The notes beneath the pieces are model-generated. The model saw only the letters and a program-made list of their open reading frames with translations, searched no databases and was not told where the DNA came from. From Brienomyrus brachyistius (Eukaryota; Chordata; Actinopteri; Osteoglossiformes; Mormyridae), in the NCBI RefSeq assembly GCF_023856365.1, contig NC_064550.1:21205629-21269628 (forward strand): a DNA stretch of 64,000 nucleotides, given 5' to 3'. Made by a program: the position numbers and the translations under genes. How positions within the stretch are numbered: the first letter of the stretch is position 1; each line of letters opens with the position of its first letter. Positions 63,374 through 64,000 of the stretch are shown here, one piece after another.

Positions 63374-64000
63374 GTACAGTACCTCCAGCCGATCCTACTT
63401 CCAGGCTCCGCCTCCAGTCCTCACCCACCCTGCTGCCAGCCGCCCCTCCCCTCCCCCCCCCCGCCATCTTTTCTTAACCGGTGCCAGCAAGCTTGCGTGC
63501 GTTGTGTGTGTCGGTGTGTGCGTGCGTGCACGCGCGCACTCGCATGTGTGTGAGTGTGATGAGAAACTGCAGGCAGCCAGGGCTGATAAGATTCTTCGGC
63601 TGATAGCAATAACCAGGTCCCCCAGGAGAGCACGGCGGTCTCGCCGCGCCGAGCTGTCAGGCGCGGCCTGTCAAAAACCCATTCCCGTCACATTTCTCTC
63701 AAAATGTACCAGCGGTTCTTCTCCATGCTCCGCAATCTTATCAGGATCTCGGCCTGGATCCCGTCCGGCCCGAGCGGCAGATTACAGGGGCCCTTTGTGG
63801 CCCCGGATGGGTCATGTAGGTGCATGGATTAAAAAATAAAATACGCGTGTGATCTTTTTAAGCATGTGTTGATTGGCTCTTGCAAAACTTAATTATATAT
63901 ATACAACAAATCACTAAAGCCTTTTGGAGATGTTAATCGCCTAACCCGTTGTTGATTTTTTGGTAAGTAGCTCTTCTCTAATTCTAATTGGTTTGCATAA
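63374..64000 (+). other. Start of intron 8 of CADM1
   Basis: This is intronic sequence after the Thr-rich exon, cut by the window end. It begins with a C-rich stretch that keeps the exon 8 frame open to a TAA at 63475-63477, followed by an alternating GT/GC tract. The transmembrane exon is expected further downstream. Confidence 0.8.
63496..63560 (+). repeat. Alternating GT/GC tract
   Basis: A mostly alternating purine-pyrimidine stretch (gcgtgcgttgtgtgtg, then gtgcgtgcgtgcacgcgcgc, then catgtgtgtgagtgtg) about 120 bp past the exon 8 donor. Alternating GC/GT sequence can adopt Z-DNA under supercoiling; that it does so here is inference. Confidence 0.75.

Overview
This window is vertebrate nuclear DNA, most likely from a teleost fish. 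It carries the middle of one large, widely spaced gene on the + strand. Seven exons with matching splice phases encode the extracellular part of a cell adhesion molecule of the CADM/SynCAM/nectin-like family. Residue by residue they fit CADM1 (SynCAM1, nectin-like 2) better than CADM2, CADM3 or CADM4. The teleost assignment rests on the repeats: a Tc1-like transposase relic of a type common in fish, tRNA-derived SINEs with a shared core, and interspersed repeats typical of fish genomes. I cannot name the species, nor say which CADM1 duplicate this is.

Layout. Bases 1-38761 hold no exon I can recognise and are most likely intron 1 of CADM1, because the signal-peptide exon is missing and intron 1 is very long in other vertebrates. 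The exons, numbered as in human CADM1, are exon 2 (38762-38908), exon 3 (45195-45347), exon 4 (46103-46240), exon 5 (49606-49764), exon 6 (55165-55261), exon 7 (56837-57009) and exon 8 (63281-63373). Exons 2+3 form the Ig V domain, 4+5 and 6+7 the two following Ig C2-type domains, and exon 8 a threonine-rich stalk. The transmembrane and cytoplasmic exons must lie beyond base 64000. Joined, the seven exons read 320 codons with no stop or frameshift, so the gene looks intact.

The rest is intronic and repeat-rich. It includes a 47-bp minisatellite (about 31.85-32.87 kb, at least 21 units) kept in exact register; eight copies of a roughly 140-bp dispersed repeat that carries a CCAAT-box motif and a GC-box-like motif at fixed spacing; a three-unit 129-bp tandem array split by a small transposon-like insertion with a visible target duplication; a palindromic MITE; a broken Tc1-like transposase copy; at least four SINEs; a 100-bp TA microsatellite; and many unusually long C/G homopolymers. 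Two CpG-dense patches (about 34.7-35.0 and 42.5-42.7 kb) could be regulatory.

No bacterial-type system, CRISPR array, rRNA or convincing tRNA gene was seen. No new multi-gene system was found. The most interesting points are possible soluble CADM1 isoforms made by read-through into introns 7 or 8, the coding ACC microsatellite, the repeat family with promoter-like motifs, and the structure of the 47-bp minisatellite.
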